The notes under the pieces: model-generated | Seen by the model: only the letters and a program-made list of their open reading frames with translations | Database searches by the model: none | What the model was told of the DNA's origin: nothing | Shown: piece by piece, positions 37,160-46,200 of the stretch | Position numbering within the stretch: position 1 is the stretch's first letter | Layout: every line of letters begins with the position of its first letter | Position numbers and translations under genes: made by a program | NCBI RefSeq assembly: GCF_014698735.1 | Contig: NZ_JACJTQ010000019.1 | Coordinates: forward strand, 54,783-118,782 | Reading direction: 5' to 3' | DNA from: Anabaena catenula FACHB-362 | GTDB taxonomy: Bacteria; Cyanobacteriota; Cyanobacteriia; Cyanobacteriales; Nostocaceae | Length of the DNA stretch: 64,000 bases

Positions 37160-38530
37160 TTAACTAACTAGCAAGTCTTCGACAGCACTAGCTTGATTTG
37201 GTAAATCAGCGGTTAAAACTTCCCTACCTATTTCTGTAACTAATACATCATCTTCTATGCGGATTCCACGTACGTCGGCAAATTGTTCTAGTCTTTCCCA
37301 ATTGACTAAATATTGATATTGAGAACGAGTTTTCGGATCATTGAGAATGGCTGGAACTTGGTAAAATCCAGGTTCAATGGTGACTAACATTCCCGGACGT
37401 AGGGGACGATTTAACCGCAGATAACTTAAACCGAAGCGATCGCTCCTTGTTCTGCCTTCATCATACCCGGCTACATCGCCCAAATCTTCCATATCATGAA
37501 CATCTAAACCCAAAAGATGTCCAATTCCGTGGGGAAAAAACAGCGCATGAACATCCATTTTTACTAAATCTTTTGGCTTACCTTGTAAAATCCCCAAATC
37601 TACCAAACCTTCAGCAATCACAGTCGCCGCTAACAGATGAATTTCTGCATATTCCACACCAGGGGCGATATTTTCAATACAAGCATCATGGGCGGCTAAA
37701 ACAATATCATAAATATCTCTTTGGGTAGATGAAAATTTACCAGAAACTGGATATGTACGGGTAATATCCGCAGCCCAACCTGTCTCAGTTTCTGCACCGA
37801 CATCAGCTAGGAGTAAATCCCCTGGTTGCAGGGAGTTGTAATAATGCCCATTGTGTAAAACTTCGCCATGTACTGTCACAATACTAGTGTAAGCAGTGGT
37901 CATATTTTGACTCATAATTACTGCTTCCATTGCGGCGCGGACTTCTGCTTCTAGTTTAGCTTGAGGTGTAGCAGCCATTCCCGCTTTGTGTGCTTCTACA
38001 CTCACAGCCGCTGCTTTACGTAATTCTACTAACGCCGCTGCATCGTGGGTGAGACGTAAGGAAACAATAGCTTTAGCTAGTTCTAAATCAATTCCTGCAA
38101 GTTGATTTTTCGGTAACACCCATCTATCTAAAAGTTGTGTTTGCTGTGTCCAAGTGGCAGCATCTTGAACAGGAAGAGTAGCAGCATTTTCTAAATAATC
38201 TTTTAATTCTGCCATTGGTCTGGCATCATCTGCGCCTATTGTTGCGGCGATTTCTTCACGGGTTGGCATTTCTCCATGCCACAGGGCGCTGCTGGGGTGG
38301 GGGTCATCTATAAATAGTTGTAGATTGCTACTTTCTAGGCGAATAGCGGCGTTTTGCAGAGGAATTCCGGCGAAATAGAGGAAATGGCTATTGGCGCGAA
38401 AGGGAAAGGTATTAGCGAGGAAGTTGCGGGGACTGCTACTACCAGACCAAAGAATTGCCGGAAAATCAATCAGGGTGGCTAGTTTTTGGCGACGGTGACG
38501 GAGGGTTTCTGGGAAGGTGGAGGTGTACAT
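37160..38530 (-). CDS. Aminopeptidase P family metallopeptidase (M24)
   Basis: A 456-residue enzyme that removes N-terminal residues before proline. An N-terminal creatinase-like domain (about 1-160, with FLANTFPFRANSHFLYFAG) precedes the pita-bread catalytic domain. The five metal ligands are visible: Asp in LLADVGAETETG, Asp in AADITRTYP, His in HGIGHLLGLDVHD, Glu in TIEPGFY and Glu in GIRIEDDVLVT. Full length. It heads a possible two-gene unit with the 36632 gene. Confidence 0.93.
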   Translation of the reverse strand: MYTSTFPETLRHRRQKLATLIDFPAILWSGSSSPRNFLANTFPFRANSHFLYFAGIPLQNAAIRLESSNLQLFIDDPHPSSALWHGEMPTREEIAATIGADDARPMAELKDYLENAATLPVQDAATWTQQTQLLDRWVLPKNQLAGIDLELAKAIVSLRLTHDAAALVELRKAAAVSVEAHKAGMAATPQAKLEAEVRAAMEAVIMSQNMTTAYTSIVTVHGEVLHNGHYYNSLQPGDLLLADVGAETETGWAADITRTYPVSGKFSSTQRDIYDIVLAAHDACIENIAPGVEYAEIHLLAATVIAEGLVDLGILQGKPKDLVKMDVHALFFPHGIGHLLGLDVHDMEDLGDVAGYDEGRTRSDRFGLSYLRLNRPLRPGMLVTIEPGFYQVPAILNDPKTRSQYQYLVNWERLEQFADVRGIRIEDDVLVTEIGREVLTADLPNQASAVEDLLVS

Positions 38531-38700
38531 AAGTTATATCGTGTTCGGTTAAAGACTTATAGTTATGGAACCGTGCGGTGAGTTTTTAATAAGTAATTAA
38601 ACGAACATAATATATAAAAGTCAAAACCACATATTTTGTAGGGGTTTAGCAGCTACGCAACATAGGTGTCAACTTAATGTAAATCGATGTTCCTTAAAGC

Positions 38701-38748
38701 CAGGGAATAAATTCCCTGTCTAAAAGCTAAAGTCGGTTTAAACCGACT
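38701..38748 (-). repeat. Two-hairpin dispersed repeat, copy 4 (reverse)
   Basis: On the minus strand: palindrome 1 at 38731-38748 (perfect, arms AGTCGGTTT and AAACCGACT), 12-nt linker with AGCTTTTAGA, palindrome 2 at 38701-38718 (arms CAGGGAAT and ATTCCCTG, centre TT). Confidence 0.85.
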
Positions 38749-38791
38749 ATTTTGGCATCAAGAGGATAATTTTTGATTTTGAGTTAACCAG

Positions 38792-38839
38792 AGTGCGTTT
38801 TAACGCACTTTAGCTTTTAGACCGGAACTTGAGTTCCGG
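38792..38839 (+). repeat. Two-hairpin dispersed repeat, copy 5
   Basis: Palindrome 1 at 38792-38809 (arms AGTGCGTT and AACGCACT), 12-nt linker with AGCTTTTAGA, palindrome 2 at 38822-38839 (arms CCGGAACT and AGTTCCGG). The tail GCGGGTTT follows. Both palindromes are perfect, with stems different from copies 1 to 4. Confidence 0.85.
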
Positions 38840-39135
38840 GCGGGTTTGTTCTCAGTTGACACCACTGTTGCGTAGCTGCTAAACCCCGACCTGATGTAAT
38901 CAAACGATTAAGTATGATCTTAATTATCTTAGTTTTATTTTATGATAATTCTTCCTTATCAAATTTATCATAACACATTTAAAACTCCATGTCAACACTG
39001 CTCTTCCTCTCTAAGCGTCAGGTTCACATTTACGGAAGATGTCTGATAGCGTAGCGTGGCGCAAGCCATATCAGGATGAACAGGATTTAAGGATGAACAG
39101 GATGAAGATGAAAATTCTATAAACCCTAAGCGTAG

Positions 39136-39162
39136 GGTGGGTTAGCAAAAGCGTAACCCACC
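39136..39162. repeat. GGTGGGTTA hairpin
   Basis: Perfect 9-bp stem GGTGGGTTA and TAACCCACC around GCAAAAGCG. A related GTTGGGT/ACCCAAC hairpin is at about 24153-24179. Upstream at 39052-39110 are repeated CAGGATGAACAGGATTTAAG-type units, also present near 24205-24237. Confidence 0.65.
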
Positions 39163-39180
39163 AAAATCATCAACCACTAA

Positions 39181-39871
39181 TTAACTAAACAAGAAATTAG
39201 CACCAAACAGGTTGACATTCACATCAGCACCAACAAAGCCAGACGTACCAGATAAAGTAGCCTACAACTGTCACAGCATTAGCATAGCTTAAACGATCCC
39301 ACACGCCGACTAATGTGGGTGCGAATACTCCCTGATAGGTGTTGAGAGTGTCTGCACGAAAAACAATATCCGACAAATAAGGTAGAGATGTTTCATGTAA
39401 CGTCTCTACATCTGTAACGGGAATATTAACTTCTAACTCCCAATTTCCCCCTAATGCTGCATTTCCCGTTTTTGTTACTGACGCGCTAATGGTTGCGTTG
39501 GTAATCTCATGTAATTTTCTAATAAATTCTTCCCCAGCATCCCCCGCAGCGACGTTACAGCCGTAGAGTAATATATTCTGGCTTTGCCAACGCTGCAATA
39601 AGTCAGCATATTTACTGATGTTATCTAAATTCAGTTGACTATTTCCTAAATACAAACATCCCGGAGAACCGTGGGAAACGATATGTACTGTGCTAATTTG
39701 AGGATTTTGTTGTAAAAATTCGGTAATTTCCTCAATTCCGTCTCGATTTGGGGAAAGAATGACCGATTTTACTCCTTCCACAACTCCTGTCTGTAGGGTT
39801 TGGTAGTCGGAAACGGAAGAATCAATAAAGACAACTGTGGTGGTTTGATTGATTAAAGAGTTATTCAACAT
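39181..39871 (-). pseudogene. DUF4347 protein gene with internal deletion and frameshift
   Basis: From ATG 39871 (or 39898) the frame encodes a DUF4347 domain: TTVVFIDSSVSDYQTL, VILSPNRDGIEEITEFL, STVHIVSHGSPGCLYLGNS and ILLYGCNVAAGDAGEEFI. This domain normally begins very large surface or hemolysin-like proteins. Here, after about residue 180, a short LVIVD-repeat-like piece (PTLVGVWD, YANAVTVVG) runs out of frame and stops at 39224. In another frame the sequence down to 39181 reads TLSGTSGFVGADVNVNLFG and ends NFLFS, like a normal C terminus. The simplest reading is a large internal deletion that left both ends. A short functional DUF4347 protein is possible but less likely. Confidence 0.7.
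39382..39409. repeat. Palindrome inside the DUF4347 coding region
   Basis: The 28-nt sequence has arms GTAGAGATGTTTCATG-like and AACGTCTCTAC and matches the intergenic palindrome at 24428-24455 at 25 of 28 positions. In frame it encodes part of DVETLHETSLP. A dispersed palindrome thus became part of the reading frame. Confidence 0.65.
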
Positions 39872-39898
39872 ATTTTTTTTGTTTTCACCTGATAACAA

Positions 39899-40217
39899 AG
39901 CTTTATTTCCTGTCGCATTGTGAACTTTAGGGGTTTATTAATGCTAAATCCCTATTATTTCTCATACAGACAGGTTTAAACATGGCTATAATCCTAATGT
40001 ATTTAATTTATAGAGTAAACCGTGTTTTTGCGGTTATTGAATATGAATTTGTGATAAACACTTAATATCACAGACGTGACATATATAAAAATCGGACATA
40101 AATCATACCCTTAGTAGAAATATTGGTTAGTAAATATCCTTTCAGGGGTAGATGTTACTTTTTCTTCAAGAGTTTATACTTGAGGTGTATAAACCTTGAA
40201 GTAAGAGAAAAATTGTT
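39899..40217. promoter_or_regulatory. 319-bp region upstream of the BON gene
   Basis: Divergent spacer, AT-rich, between the DUF4347 remnant and the BON gene. The only structure I can support is the hairpin at 40166-40199. No other gene or RNA recognised. Confidence 0.45.
40166..40199 (+). promoter_or_regulatory. Hairpin just upstream of the BON gene
   Basis: Left arm TCAAGAGTTTATAC (40166-40179) and right arm GTATAAACCTTGA (40187-40199) form a 13-bp stem with one bulged A and a 7-nt loop. It ends 18 bases before the ATG at 40218, beside the likely ribosome-binding site AAGTAAGAG. It could be an operator or a translation-control hairpin. Confidence 0.5.
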
Positions 40218-40571
40218 ATGGGTTGGTTAAAAAGACTTTTTGGCATGGAAAAATCGGAAAATGCACAAGTAAATCCGACTCCTCAACCAGTACCACAAGG
40301 TGCAGCTACTGCTACCCAAAGCATTGCTCCAGAACGTCTAGGATTAAATGGAGAATATGACCAAAGCGGTTTAGCCAAACGAGTAGCATTGGCGTTTGAC
40401 GAAGATCCCCAACTTGATGACGTTGATACTCTCTGGGTTGCTCAAACGAGCAGCACTGTGGTACTAAAAGGTAAAGTTCCTAGTCAGGATATTCTCAACA
40501 AGATGATTGCTGTAGCTGGTTCCGTAAATGGTGCTACGGGTGTAAACACTGATCAAGTTACAGTTGGCTAG
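40218..40571 (+). CDS. BON-domain protein
   Basis: A 117-residue protein. Residues 1-45 are a Pro/Gln-rich, low-complexity leader starting MGWLKRLFGMEK, which may be an amphipathic membrane-associating helix rather than a signal peptide. Residues about 50-117 form one BON domain: LAKRVALAFDEDPQLDDVDTLWVAQTSSTVVLKGKVPSQDIL and VNGATGVNTDQV. BON domains bind phospholipids or ligands, as in OsmY and Kbp. Role here unknown, possibly stress or envelope related. Confidence 0.8.
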   Translation: MGWLKRLFGMEKSENAQVNPTPQPVPQGAATATQSIAPERLGLNGEYDQSGLAKRVALAFDEDPQLDDVDTLWVAQTSSTVVLKGKVPSQDILNKMIAVAGSVNGATGVNTDQVTVG

Positions 40572-40650
40572 TGTATTCGTAATCGTGAAAATTTCCATCT
40601 AACCTGTCACCGGGAGCGATGTGAAAAAGTGAGATTCCTTCGTTTGGGCA

Positions 40651-40733
40651 GGGAGCAGGGAGCAGGGAGCAGGGAGCAGGGAGCAGGGAGCAGGGAGCAG
40701 GGAGCAGGGAGCAGGGAGCAGGGAGCAGGGGGA
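40651..40733. repeat. Heptamer tandem repeat (GGGAGCA)11
   Basis: Eleven perfect GGGAGCA units (40651-40727) plus GGGGGA. It is the longest array in the window. Its last 16 bases GCAGGGAGCAGGGGGA recur inverted at 41128-41143, so the gene 40741-41127 lies between inverted copies. Confidence 0.92.
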
Positions 40734-40740
40734 TTAGAAA

Positions 40741-41127
40741 TTAGCGTTTTATAAGCCAGGGAGATGGATTGTTGATTATAGTTACTAGAATGCCTAAAAC
40801 TCGGTTGTAAGTTCCATAAAGTTCTCTGCCTGTATCAACATCTAAATAACTACATTTCACAGCAAATTTAAGCCAAGTCTGAGTTTCTGCTGCTTCAGCT
40901 TCTGAATCATTCAATTTAGCGATAAAAGCCGCCTCATAACGACGCTTTCTCCATGCTTCTGCAAGATTTGCACAAACAGAGCGTGATGATCTACGAATTT
41001 GGTCAGTCAATGAATATCTTTCCTCTATGGGAAACTTCTTTGACAATTCAAAGATTTTCATGGCGACATCAAATGCCATTTTGTATACTTCTAGGTCTTC
41101 ATGACTTTTGATTGGTTCTTTTTCCAT
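40741..41127 (-). CDS. Four-helix-bundle protein (23S rRNA IVP family)
   Basis: A 128-residue protein from ATG 41127 (MEKEPIKSHEDLEVYKMAFD); the longer frame to 41202 only translates heptamer repeat DNA. The family pattern is clear: LEVYKMAFDVAMKIFELSKKFP, YSLTDQIRRSSRSVCANLAEAW, then AAFIAKLNDSEAEAAETQTWL. Such proteins were first found in intervening sequences of 23S rRNA genes and are related to the Avd proteins of diversity-generating retroelements. No reverse transcriptase is near. Inverted heptamer-type repeats touch both ends of the gene, which may mark it as a mobile cassette. Confidence 0.88.
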   Translation of the reverse strand: MEKEPIKSHEDLEVYKMAFDVAMKIFELSKKFPIEERYSLTDQIRRSSRSVCANLAEAWRKRRYEAAFIAKLNDSEAEAAETQTWLKFAVKCSYLDVDTGRELYGTYNRVLGILVTIINNPSPWLIKR

Positions 41128-41198
41128 TCCCCCTGCTCCCTGCCCCCTGCCCCCTTCTGTTTTTATGATGATCTCACAAAATCGCGTTGCTCCGCCTG

Positions 41199-42116
41199 TC
41201 ACCTATTCTTCTCAATCCAATTCAAAATCACCTTGTTAACCTGTTCTGGTGCTTCATCATGGGGACAGTGACCAACATCTTCTAAATGCAGCAGTTCTAA
41301 TTTATCGTTATATCGAGCAAATTCACTAGCCAAAATTGGGGGAACAAATCGATCTTTTTTTCCCCAAATCAATAACATAGGAATTGTTAAGTTTGGTAAT
41401 GTTTTCTTGACACTGGGACTAAAGTTTACGCCAATTGAAGCTTTGAAAAGAGCGATAAAAGCAAGGGTAGAACCTCTATCTTGAGGAGGTCCAGCTAAAA
41501 TTTCTATGAGTTCGTCGGTGATAGCTTCTGGGTTAGCATAAGCAAGACTAGCCCAGCGTCGCAGTACACCTGGCCGTCGTACCAGATTAAAAAGAGGTTT
41601 CAGAATCACACCAGAAGCAATAATACTTTTTATTCCTCTGACTACTGGGTGCAAAAAAGCGGGAAGGAGTTCTTGTTCCAACGTTGGATCTGGCAAACTC
41701 ATCATTACTATACCCTGCACCATATCAGGATGGGCAGCAGCAGCAACCATAGAAATCAGTGAACCATTAGAATTGCCTACCAATATTACTGGTTGACGGA
41801 TAAATGCTTTCCAAAAGTCGTAAACCTGTTCTACCCAAAGTTGGACGCTGTAATTAGCTGGGGCTTTTTCCGAAGCGCCAAAACCTAGCATATCTAAAGC
41901 GTAAACTGTATGATGTTCGCCCAAAACTTCTAAATTTTGTCGCCAATGACCAATGGAAGCACCGAACCCATGTAGCAAAATTAAAGGTGTTTGATTTTGA
42001 TGATTTTGACGAGGACGGATATACGTATAGCGGATTTGCCAACCCCGCCAAACCCAGTCCCTTTGATTACCAACCCGCTGCTGCCAAGATAACGCAGTGG
42101 TCACAGGTTCCTCCAA
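41199..42116 (-). CDS. Alpha/beta hydrolase
   Basis: A 305-residue hydrolase-fold protein. The oxyanion motif HGFGAS follows PLILL near residues 44-53; the nucleophile elbow GNSNGS is near 112-117; the acid Asp is in IWGKKDRFVPP near 250-256; the His is in VGHCPHDEAPEQ near 285. All of the catalytic triad is present. The substrate is unknown; similar cyanobacterial proteins include possible pheophytinase-like and lipase-like enzymes. It lies upstream of the four-helix-bundle gene on the same strand. Confidence 0.88.
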   Translation of the reverse strand: MEEPVTTALSWQQRVGNQRDWVWRGWQIRYTYIRPRQNHQNQTPLILLHGFGASIGHWRQNLEVLGEHHTVYALDMLGFGASEKAPANYSVQLWVEQVYDFWKAFIRQPVILVGNSNGSLISMVAAAAHPDMVQGIVMMSLPDPTLEQELLPAFLHPVVRGIKSIIASGVILKPLFNLVRRPGVLRRWASLAYANPEAITDELIEILAGPPQDRGSTLAFIALFKASIGVNFSPSVKKTLPNLTIPMLLIWGKKDRFVPPILASEFARYNDKLELLHLEDVGHCPHDEAPEQVNKVILNWIEKNR

Positions 42117-42494
42117 CTCATGAGTTTGGAAACATTTCTTTTCTCTATTTTAGCAGTGTAGTTATAAGTGGTAGTTATATATTTAACCCAGATATCTGGA
42201 CTATCCGTTGATTGGTAAAAATGTCAAGCCATTGCTCAAAAATGTAATAATACTCAATATTAGCCGAATTTATGTAATTTAAATTAACTATTGTAGGGAA
42301 ATTATATCAAAGTGAGTAGAATGACAAATATAACAGACAATCCAACTATTGTATGGATTCGCTATCCTAGAGAATATAGACTCATTTTTCAGTTGTGAGT
42401 CATTTGTGTATTTTGCCTGTCTGGGCATAACAACCAAAACTAAGTAAACCAAGACCAAGCCCAATCCTTAACTAAAAAGCTCCCAAAAATCATA
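42117..42494. promoter_or_regulatory. 378-bp divergent region upstream of infC
   Basis: Between the hydrolase gene (minus) and infC (plus). AT-rich, no repeat array. infC promoter and leader expected here; I see no leader peptide or L20-type regulatory stem that I could support. Confidence 0.4.
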
Positions 42495-43028
42495 ATGCCT
42501 GTGATTGAGAAAAAAAGAACTCGCGATCTGCCCCAAATTAACGAACGGATTCGCTTCCCGAAAATTCGGGTCATTGACACTGATGGCGCACAACTGGGAA
42601 TTATCACTCCACAGGAAGCGCTACAACTAGCAGAAGATAAAGAACTAGATCTGGTGCTACTCAGTGACAAAGCTGATCCGCCGGTATGTCGAATCATGGA
42701 CTACGGCAAATATAAATTTGAGCAGGAGAAAAAGGCGCGGGAAGCCCGGAAGAAGCAGCACACGGCTGATGTGAAGGAAGTGAAGATGCGCTACAAAATA
42801 GAAGAACATGACTATAACGTGCGCGTCAAGCAAGCAGAACGCTTCCTCAAAGATGGTGATAAAGTCAAAGCCACTGTGATGTTCCGGGGTCGAGAAATCC
42901 AACACAGTGATTTAGCAGAGGATCTGCTTAAGCGGATGGCAACTGATTTGGAGCCATTTGGTGAAGTACAGCAAGCGCCAAAGAAAGAAGGGCGAAATAT
43001 GATGATGCTGATTTCTCCCAAAAAATAA
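42495..43028 (+). CDS. infC: Translation initiation factor IF-3
   Basis: A 177-residue protein: N domain [55 protein letters not shown], then C domain [25 protein letters not shown] and [16 protein letters not shown] motif ([16 protein letters not shown]). IF-3 binds the 30S subunit and checks initiator tRNA and start codon. It starts with ATG here. rpmI and rplT do not follow, unlike in many bacteria. Confidence 0.97.
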   Translation: MPVIEKKRTRDLPQINERIRFPKIRVIDTDGAQLGIITPQEALQLAEDKELDLVLLSDKADPPVCRIMDYGKYKFEQEKKAREARKKQHTADVKEVKMRYKIEEHDYNVRVKQAERFLKDGDKVKATVMFRGREIQHSDLAEDLLKRMATDLEPFGEVQQAPKKEGRNMMMLISPKK

Positions 43029-43173
43029 TCCTCTCACCAAAATAGTGTTGAGCGCTGGGTACATCAGGTAATAAAAGACTCTGTGTGAAAATCAGGGCTG
43101 TTGTTTTCAGACTCCAAGCGCTCATCAGTTTTAAATTCTTGTCTAAATTCTTGTAAATTTATTTAAAAACGAT

Positions 43174-43220
43174 AGTCCTGACACCTGAGTGAGAAAGAAA
43201 ATACTCAGTTGTTCAGGACT
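43174..43220. terminator. Interrupted hairpin downstream of infC
   Basis: AGTCCTGA/TCAGGACT outer stem (8 bp) and an inner CTGAGT/ACTCAG stem (6 bp) around a 14-nt A-rich loop, followed by TTTTG. It could end infC transcription or act in the leader of the 43292 gene. The weak T run makes the terminator call uncertain. Confidence 0.45.
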
Positions 43221-43291
43221 TTTGCCATTCAGTTACTGTTATTCTAATTACTTAGCCATTGCGTTGTGATTACCCCAGAAATTAAAACTGC

Positions 43292-46200
43292 ATGGAATTA
43301 AAAAATCACTGGTTAACTACCAATAAAGGCGTTCTGGCACGATTGCTTAAGTGGGTGAATCTTCGACCAGAAGAAGTGGAACGCACTTGGATGATGTTTG
43401 CCTTCTACACAATTGTATCTGTAGGATTGCGGTGGGCTGAGGATAGCACTGTAGCACTGTTTTTAGGTAAATATGGTGCGGGACAACTACCCTGGATTTA
43501 TATTGCCAGTGCAGTCACTGGTGCTGGACTAGTTGTTTTATACTCTTGGTTACAAAAAGTTTTTCCGTTGCGTGCGGTGATTGTAGCGATCGCTCCGGGC
43601 ATGGTGATGCCATTATTTCTATTAGTATTTCTGTATGGGAGTATAAATATTCCCTATGTGGCAGTAATTATTATCTTTCTGCTGAGGTTGTGGGTAGATG
43701 CCTGTTACGTGGTCAATGACCTCAACACTTCTATTGTTGCTAATCAACTATTCAACATTCGTGAGATTAAGCGTACTTATCCATTAGTCAGTAGTGGCAT
43801 ATTAGTAGCCGACGTGATTAGTGGCTTTAGTTTACCTTGGTTACTCAAATTCGCTAACCTGAATAAAGTTATTCTCATTGCTTGTATTGTCGTTCTTTTA
43901 GGCTCAGGAATTTTATTTTATTTAACTTATAAATATCCAACCGCTTTCCCCCATACCCCACAACGGCACATCACCGAAGAACAAGCCTCCCGACACCGCC
44001 GCCTAGAAACTCCGCTAAAGCGATACGTTTGGCAGTTATTTGCCTTTTTTGCCCTGTTGCAAGTAATTGGTCTATTAATAGATTTTCAGTATCTGCGCGA
44101 ACTGAATTCCAGTTTAAGTGAACAACAACTAGCAAGCTTTTTGGGTGTTTTTGGTGGGATTGTGGGACTGTGTGAATTAGTTACCCAGTGGTTTATTTCC
44201 AGCCGATTGATTGAAAAAGTGGGTGTGTTTTTCACAGCTGCACTGTTACCAATTACTGTCGGCTTTTTATTACCAGGGGTGATTTCCCTTCTCAACTTAT
44301 TTCCTTCCATTGAAGAACCGGGATTTTTCTGGGGTTTAATCAGTCTCAAATTCTGCGATGAACTGCTGCGTTATACCTTTGTAATTAGTAGCGGTCCAGC
44401 ACTTTATCAACCTATACCTGAGAGGATTCGCAGCCGAATGCAGGCCTTATCCAGTGGGACAGCAGAAGCGATCGCATCAGGTTTGACAGGATTAGTCATT
44501 TTTGGAACTATATGGATCTCCCAAAAATTTGTTCCTGAACCACTACAAAAGTGGGTCTTAATCGGCGAAACTGTGATTGTAGCTGCCACCTGTTTAAAAG
44601 TAGTGTGGGAATTGCGATCGCGCTATGTTGACGTATTAGTCTTAAGTGCAGAACGAGGGGGATTGAGTGCCGCCACAGTAGGTCTACGTGCCTTCAAGCA
44701 GGGAATAGTCAAAGCTTTAGTAGAAACAGGAACTACAGCCGATAAACGCTCTTGTTTAGAACTTTTAGCCCAAATTGATCTCCCAGGATCAGGAGAAGTT
44801 TTAGCACCCCTGCTACTGAAGCTACCCCCAGATTTACAAGGACAAAGCCTAGAAGTCATGCTCATGGCAGGTGCAAAACCCCTGTATATCCCTGAAGTGC
44901 GTGTATTATTAGACCAACCCCAAGGAACAGTAGATCCAGAAGTATTTGCTCTAGCGATGCGTTACGTGTGGCTGGCTGAGGAAAATCCCAATTTAAGCCT
45001 TCTAGAAGAGTATCTGCAACCGCGACACCATTCACTGATCCGCGCCACTGCGGCCGCCTTGCTGTTGCGTCAGGGAACACCCATGCAACAGGCAGCAGCT
45101 ACCACAACTATGCGCCGGATGCTCACCCATAAACAAGAACGAGAACGGGTGAATGGAGTCAGAGCGCTCAGAGAAGTGGTTTACTTACAGGCGCTGCGTG
45201 TTCACCTCCCCAACTTATTGCAGGATGACTCATTACGAGTACGCTGTGCAGTCTTAGAAATGATTGCTGCTACTCATTTAGAAGAATACTATTCATCACT
45301 GCTGGCAGCACTCTACTACAAATCCACTCGAACTACAGCTATGCAGTGCTTGGTGAGTCTGGAAAATGAAGCCATCCCCATGCTATTGAAACTAGCTACA
45401 AATATTTACAAACCAGAAGTTGTGCGGATGTACGCTTGGCGGACAATTGCTCAAATCGGCACACCAGAAGCAATAGAAACTTTATGGCTATATTTGGAAA
45501 CATCCTGGGGTACGACTAGAGACTATATCCTCCGCAGTTTACTGAAAATTCAGCAACAAGCCGAAAATAGTAGTCTTGTGGATCGGTTTTATGAAAGTCG
45601 CGTTGAAGCTTTAATTGAGCAAGAATTACGATTGTTAGGTGAGATTTATGCCGCTTACCTAGACTTCCAAAATCTAGATTCTCTAAAATATTATCAAGAG
45701 AATGAGAAGATTTTGACTATTGGTCAGTTGCTGCAACGTTCACTTCTAGAATTAGAGTTAGATGTTAAAGATCGGTTATTACTCCTGTTGAAACTGCTTT
45801 ACCCAGCAGAAAAGATGCAAGCCGCAGCGTTCAATCTTCAATCTCAGTCTTTGGTAAATCTAGCGCGAGGGTTAGAGATATTAGACCACACTGTGAATTT
45901 GCCTTGTAAGTCTCTATTGCTAAACATTTTAGATCGGCGACCAGAACAAGAAAAGCTCAAGTATCTCGTCGATGCGGGATTTTGGCAATATGAAAATATT
46001 TCAGTCAATGAACGCCTATGTAAGCTAATTAAACAGGGAAATTTACTCTCTGATTGGTGTTTAGCTTGTTGTTTTCATTTTGCTCAAGCTGCTTATATTC
46101 GCCTCACAACTACGGAAATTTTGGCAAATTTGCGCCATCCAACAGGTTTTGTTAGGGAAGCAGCAATTTCTTACCTGAGTGTAGTTTCTCAGCGAGTAAT

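Larger units (their letters stand above)
38638..38890. repeat. 253-bp inverted-repeat element enclosing two hairpin repeats
   Basis: 36-nt terminal arms at 38638-38673 and 38855-38890 are near-perfect inverted repeats (shared core GGGGTTTAGCAGCTACGCAA). Between them lie two-hairpin repeats in opposite orientation (38701-38748 reverse, 38792-38839 forward), so the whole element is roughly palindromic. No ORF inside. It may be a non-autonomous mobile element. I see no clear target duplication. Confidence 0.75.

Noticed and set aside
40651..40733. Possible CRISPR array
   Set aside because: The units are 7 bp, in direct contact, without spacers. It is a simple tandem repeat. No cas gene is in the window.
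40741..41143. Diversity-generating retroelement around the Avd-like protein
   Set aside because: No reverse transcriptase, template repeat or variable repeat is visible within several kb.
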